Shown here in pieces: positions 62,754 through 64,000 of a stretch of DNA of 64,000 bases (its first letter is position 1; each line of letters opens with the position of its first letter). Below the pieces are notes generated by a model. The model worked only from the letters and a program-made list of their open reading frames with translations. It searched no databases and was not told the DNA's origin. This DNA is from Gracilibacillus salitolerans (GTDB lineage: Bacteria; Bacillota; Bacilli; Bacillales; Amphibacillaceae): positions 3,782,001 to 3,846,000 of the forward strand of contig NZ_CP045915.1 in assembly GCF_009650095.1 (NCBI RefSeq), read 5' to 3'. A program made the translations under genes and the position numbers.

Positions 62754-63539
62754 TTGAATAACCGATTTGAAGATAAAGTTGCTGTAGTAACCGGTGGGAG
62801 TTCAGGTATTGGCCGTGCTTCTGCCATCCAACTTGCAAAAGAAGGTGCGAAAGTTTGCTTAATGGATTTGAAAGAAGAACAAGCAGAAAAAGTAAAAAAA
62901 GAAATCGAAAAAGATGGTGGTGAAGCTCTCATTGCCGACGTTGATTTATCTGATCCCGCAAGAGTGGAAAAGGGAATGAAAGAAGTGGTCGACAACTGGG
63001 GAAGCATCGATATTATTTTTGCAAATGGCGGGATAAATGGTGTACTTGCACCGATAGAGGATTTAACTCCCGAAGACTGGGACAACACCATTAACACAAA
63101 CTTAAAAGGAACCTTCCATACGATTAAATATGCGATACCTTTTATGAAAGAAAAAGGGGGAAGTGTGATTATCACTAGTTCAGTTAATGGTAATCGAATC
63201 TTTTCTAATTTCGGGATGTCAGCTTACAGTACGTCCAAAGCTGGACAAATGGCCTTTGGTAAAATGGCGGCATTAGAATTAGCCAAGTATAAAATCAGAG
63301 TCAATATTATATGCCCTGGTGCGATTAAAACAAACATTGGTAAAAACACGGAAAAAACACCTGAATTAAAAAAAATCGAAATTCCTGTGGAGTATCCTAA
63401 GGGAGATAAACCATTAGAACATCATCCCGGAAATCCAGAGCAAGTTGCAGATCTTGTTACCTTCCTTGCCTCCGACCAATCAAGCCATATTACTGGGACC
63501 GAACTATTTATTGATGGCGCAGAGTCGTTGCTGAAATAA
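62754..63539 (+). CDS. Short-chain dehydrogenase/reductase (SDR)
   Basis: 261 aa. Cofactor site VAVVTGGSSGIGRASAIQLA near the N-terminus, acidic residue after beta-2 (VCLMDLKEEQ) favouring NAD(H), ANGG in IIFANGGINGVLAP, catalytic Ser in VIITSSVNGN and Y-x-x-x-K in SAYSTSKAGQMAFG, and SHITGTELFIDGAESLLK at the C-terminus. The start is TTG with AGGAGG 7 nt upstream. Divergent from the aldo/keto reductase, so both promoters share about 130 bp. Confidence 0.9.
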   Translation: MNNRFEDKVAVVTGGSSGIGRASAIQLAKEGAKVCLMDLKEEQAEKVKKEIEKDGGEALIADVDLSDPARVEKGMKEVVDNWGSIDIIFANGGINGVLAPIEDLTPEDWDNTINTNLKGTFHTIKYAIPFMKEKGGSVIITSSVNGNRIFSNFGMSAYSTSKAGQMAFGKMAALELAKYKIRVNIICPGAIKTNIGKNTEKTPELKKIEIPVEYPKGDKPLEHHPGNPEQVADLVTFLASDQSSHITGTELFIDGAESLLK

Positions 63540-63545
63540 TCTATT

Positions 63546-63580
63546 AAGGCTTATCGTTTCCTTACGTGGCGATAAGCCTT
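63546..63580 (+). terminator. Terminator of the SDR gene
   Basis: AAGGCTTATCG / CGATAAGCCTT with a 13-nt loop; T-rich but interrupted tail. Confidence 0.7.
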
Positions 63581-63695
63581 GGTCTGTTTGACAAAAAAAT
63601 AGGTGTAGCCATCTTTCATAACCTTAGATTATTTCCTAAAAGCAAAAATGTGATATTATATAAGAAGAGTATTTCAGCAAATTGGGGGTTAAGAA

Positions 63696-64000
63696 ATGGG
63701 TAAGCGTTTATTTTTATTTATTTTAACGAATATTTTGGTAATGACGACGATTGTTATTGTATGGTCAGTTATTACCAGATACACAGAACTTGGTGGATCC
63801 TTTCAAAATGGTGACTCGATCAACTATACTACTCTCATGGTCTTTAGTTTGGTGGTTGGTTTTACAGGAGCATTCATCTCACTGGCTATGTCCCGTTGGA
63901 TGGCTAAGATGATGATGAAGGTAAAAGTAATTGATCCAAACCGGCCAGCATCAGCTCAAGAACGTGTAGTATATGAAAAAGTAGAACGATTATCTCGTGC
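63696..64000 (+). CDS. htpX: HtpX-type membrane zinc metalloprotease, N-terminal part
   Basis: The frame starts [20 protein letters not shown] at an ATG preceded by GGGGG at 10 nt and runs open to the window end (101 codons). Two membrane helices (residues 5-27 and about 45-67) and the segment [20 protein letters not shown] followed by [15 protein letters not shown] match the beginning of M48B HtpX proteases. The catalytic HExxH lies beyond the window. HtpX degrades misfolded membrane proteins (family knowledge). Confidence 0.88.
   Translation, partial: MGKRLFLFILTNILVMTTIVIVWSVITRYTELGGSFQNGDSINYTTLMVFSLVVGFTGAFISLAMSRWMAKMMMKVKVIDPNRPASAQERVVYEKVERLSR

Overview
The window reads as chromosomal DNA of a low-GC, Gram-positive member of the Bacillaceae, most likely a halophilic or alkaliphilic genus (Gracilibacillus/Halobacillus/Oceanobacillus type; inference). 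The signs are AT-rich DNA, strong GGAGG ribosome binding sites with frequent TTG/GTG starts, SAM-I riboswitches, CcpA-like cre sites, YesM/YesN two-component systems, very acidic secreted proteins and an NhaC antiporter. No rRNA, tRNA, prophage, transposase or CRISPR array was found.

Layout. 0-4 kb: membrane and regulatory housekeeping genes (PH-domain protein, DUF418 protein, DUF2975 protein plus HTH regulator, YehR-type lipoprotein). 4-9 kb: two divergent cell-wall-anchored surface proteins, a choice-of-anchor I beta-propeller protein and a GH5-X2-CBM46 glucanase, both with LPDTA sorting signals. 9-11 kb: NhaC antiporter and a 51-bp tandem repeat array. 11-21 kb: a glycan-uptake locus on the minus strand (ABC binding protein, two permeases, YesM kinase, YesN regulator, then GH43 and a six-hairpin glycosidase). 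21-32 kb: a second locus of the same kind (YesM/YesN, binding protein, two permeases, DUF624 protein, GH2 beta-glucuronidase-like enzyme, and a frameshifted Gfo/Idh/MocA oxidoreductase). 32-38 kb: flavin monooxygenase, a small SET-domain protein, an O-antigen ligase-like protein with TPRs, D-amino acid aminotransferase. 37.5-43.5 kb: a giant cell-wall-anchored amylopullulanase with two GH13 catalytic domains. 44-46.7 kb: quinone oxidoreductase, palindromic repeats, an unlisted 52-residue zinc-ribbon-like gene, and two gene remnants. 46.7-48 kb: nucleobase permease. 48-56 kb: a sulfur-scavenging locus under three SAM-I riboswitches (DszC/SfnB-like flavoenzyme; LLM monooxygenase, MetNIQ transporter, MmsA-type dehydrogenase; divergent SsuE-type FMN reductase). 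56-57.6 kb: ECF sigma factor and its probable anti-sigma factor behind an ECF-type promoter. 58-61 kb: secreted PL11 rhamnogalacturonan lyase behind a perfect cre site. 61-64 kb: small helical protein, a 21-bp repeat cluster, aldo/keto reductase, SDR enzyme, and the start of htpX.

How it works together. Most of the window serves plant-polysaccharide use: secreted or wall-bound enzymes attack cellulose/xyloglucan, starch/pullulan and pectin, and two ABC systems, each with its own YesM/YesN sensor pair, import oligosaccharides for cytoplasmic GH43, GH2 and six-hairpin enzymes. The sulfur locus looks like a complete import, monooxygenation and aldehyde-oxidation pathway for an unidentified organosulfur compound, switched on when SAM is low. 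The most unusual non-coding content is a family of about 120-150 bp palindromic elements present as two oppositely oriented pairs (14.1-14.5 and 45.1-45.4 kb), three short-period tandem arrays (51, 21 and 21 bp), and two nearly identical SAM aptamers facing each other 1.5 kb apart.
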